A stretch of DNA of 7,136 nt from Acidobacteriota bacterium (GTDB lineage Bacteria > Acidobacteriota > Thermoanaerobaculia > Multivoradales > SZUA-115), in assembly GCA_003231035.1 (NCBI GenBank), contig QIHU01000747.1, positions 1-7,136 of the forward strand. The letters are read 5' to 3'. The position numbers and the translations under genes were made by a program. Every line of letters starts with the position of its first letter. The stretch's first letter is position 1. Below are positions 5,789 to 7,136 of the stretch, piece by piece. Under the pieces are notes generated by a model. It had not been told where the DNA came from and searched no databases. It worked only from the letters and a program-made list of their open reading frames with translations.

Positions 5789-7136
5789 CCTTCGATCCCT
5801 TTACTGAATCCAATCCCTCGCAGGGCGTGCTTGATCTTCGTTTCCAACTCCGTCGCCGCCTTGAACTGCTCGCCCAACTCCAGGGTCAACTCCGCCATTT
5901 TCTCTTCAAACGGCACGCCGTCGTCTTCCACGGCCTCCGCGCCTACGTAACGACCGGGGGTCAACACAAAGTCGTGGGCCGCGATCTCCTCGCGTTTCGC
6001 CGCCTTGCAGAAGCCAGCCACATCCTCGTAGGCGCCGCCCTCGCTGCGCCAGCCGTGGTAGGTGGAGGCAATTTTCTGGATCTCCTCGGGGTCCAAGACC
6101 CGATGCACCCGGCTCTCCATCCGCCCGAGTTTGCGGGCGTCGATGAAGAGGGTCTCGCCTTGGCGGTCGCGCTTGCCGCTGTCGTCGCGGTCCTTGGCCA
6201 GGAACCAGAGGCAGACCGGGATCTGGGTGGCGTAGAACAGTTGGCCGGGCAGGGCCACGATGCAGTCCACGAGGTCCGCTTCCACCAGCTTGCGGCGGAT
6301 CTCCCCTTCGCCCGACTGCATTGAAGACATCGAGCCGTTGGCCAGCACGAAGCCGGCCACCCCGGCCGGGGCCAGGTGGTGGACGAAGTGCTGGACCCAG
6401 GCGAAGTTGGCGTTGCCGACCGGCGGCACGCCGTATTTCCAGCGCACATCGTCGCGCAACCGCTCGCCGCCCCACTGGCTGATGTTGAAGGGCGGGTTGG
6501 CGAGGATGAAGTCGGCCCGCAGATCGGGGTGGAGATCCTCGTGAAAGCTGTCCGCGTGCTTCTGGCCGAGGTGGGCTTCGATCCCCCGCAGGGCGAGGTT
6601 CATGCGCGCCAGCCGCCAGGTGGTGCGGTTGGACTCTTGGCCGAAGACGGTCACCTGGTTGCGCCAGCCGTTGTGGGCCAGGATGAAGCGCAACGACTGC
6701 ACGAACATGCCGCCGCTGCCGCAACAGGGGTCGTAGACCCGGCCCTGGTAGGGCTCCACCATCTCGACCAGCAGGCGCACCACGCTCGCCGGGGTGAAGA
6801 ACTCGCCGCCGCCCTTGCCCTCGGAGCTGGCGAAGCGGGAGAGGAAGTACTCGTAGACCCGGCCGAGGGTGTCTTTGGCCCGGTGCTCTTGGGTGCCGAG
6901 GCCGATGCCGGAGACCAGGTCGATGAGCTGGCCGAGGTTGTGCCGGTTGAGGTTGGGCAGCGCGTAGACCTTGGGAAGCACGCCCTTGAGGATCGGGTTC
7001 TCGCGCTCCACGGCGTCCATCGCCTGGTCTAGAATCTTGCCGATCTCGGGCTGCTTGGCCTGCGCCTGAATAAAGGACCAGCGGGCCTTGCGAGGCACCC
7101 AGAAGAGGTTCTCCGCCGTGAACTCGTCGCGGTCTT
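5785..7136 (-). CDS. hsdM: Type I R-M methyltransferase subunit HsdM (5' partial)
   Basis: This is the N6-adenine methyltransferase subunit of a type I R-M complex. It uses S-adenosylmethionine and acts with HsdS on the target site. The frame is open to the window edge. In-frame DRDEFTAENLFW upstream of the GTG at 7098 matches the usual HsdM context ahead of VPRKARW, so that GTG is not the start. About 449 residues are visible; the family is usually near 500-520, so I infer that roughly 70 N-terminal residues (helical HsdM_N domain) are missing. The SAM-binding motif DPCCGSGGMFV lies near 6732-6700 and the catalytic NPPF near 6498-6487. FTPASVVRLLVEM precedes motif I, as is typical. The C-terminal region (GRYVGAEAVEDDG, then a helical segment) is intact. 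The stop overlaps the next ATG as ATGA (5788-5785), so downstream translation is probably coupled. No sign of decay. Confidence 0.97.
   Translation of the reverse strand, partial: DRDEFTAENLFWVPRKARWSFIQAQAKQPEIGKILDQAMDAVERENPILKGVLPKVYALPNLNRHNLGQLIDLVSGIGLGTQEHRAKDTLGRVYEYFLSRFASSEGKGGGEFFTPASVVRLLVEMVEPYQGRVYDPCCGSGGMFVQSLRFILAHNGWRNQVTVFGQESNRTTWRLARMNLALRGIEAHLGQKHADSFHEDLHPDLRADFILANPPFNISQWGGERLRDDVRWKYGVPPVGNANFAWVQHFVHHLAPAGVAGFVLANGSMSSMQSGEGEIRRKLVEADLVDCIVALPGQLFYATQIPVCLWFLAKDRDDSGKRDRQGETLFIDARKLGRMESRVHRVLDPEEIQKIASTYHGWRSEGGAYEDVAGFCKAAKREEIAAHDFVLTPGRYVGAEAVEDDGVPFEEKMAELTLELGEQFKAATELETKIKHALRGIGFSKGIEG

Noticed and set aside
5906..6724. 272-codon minus-strand frame overlapping hsdM
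   Set aside because: It is out of frame with conserved hsdM motifs, and its product is Arg/Pro/Gly-rich low-complexity sequence. It is a shadow of hsdM.

Overview
The window is one stretch of a GC-rich bacterial genome. A sampled piece of hsdM is about 72% G+C, and codon third positions are mostly G or C. Nothing in it fixes the taxon. It is almost entirely a type I restriction-modification (R-M) operon read on the minus strand, from the right edge towards the left. The promoter and the hsdM start lie beyond position 7136.

In transcription order the operon holds: hsdM, the DNA methyltransferase subunit (7136-5785, 5' end missing); a small HEPN-fold protein of the HI0074 'nucleotidyltransferase substrate-binding' type that lacks the HEPN Arg/His motif (5788-5381); a 49-codon ORF that fills the next gap exactly (5378-5229); a second HI0074-type protein with an intact R-x4-H-x-Y motif (5232-4810); one reading frame joining a minimal nucleotidyltransferase (MNT) to a complete two-domain HsdS specificity subunit (4817-3336); and hsdR, the nuclease/translocase subunit (3339-280). 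Each boundary is a 4-8 nt overlap or a 2 nt gap, so the genes look translationally coupled. Positions 1-279 lie downstream of hsdR and hold only a probable transposase tail remnant on the minus strand.

The likely working picture is a standard HsdR/M/S machine with a HEPN-MNT module built into its operon. In known HEPN-MNT pairs the MNT protein adenylylates a HEPN RNase and keeps it quiet. Here the MNT is in frame with the DNA-recognition subunit. Removing a single G from a G6 tract at the junction would separate the two: the MNT would then end in a TGA overlapping a GTG start of hsdS (GTGA), the same coupling used at other junctions. The joined state could be a fresh fusion, a switchable state or a homopolymer base-count error. 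A second tract, C8, lies in hsdS just after the first target-recognition domain, where length changes would truncate the specificity subunit. The least expected items are the MNT-HsdS joining, the paired intact and degenerate HEPN proteins, and the small ORF between them.
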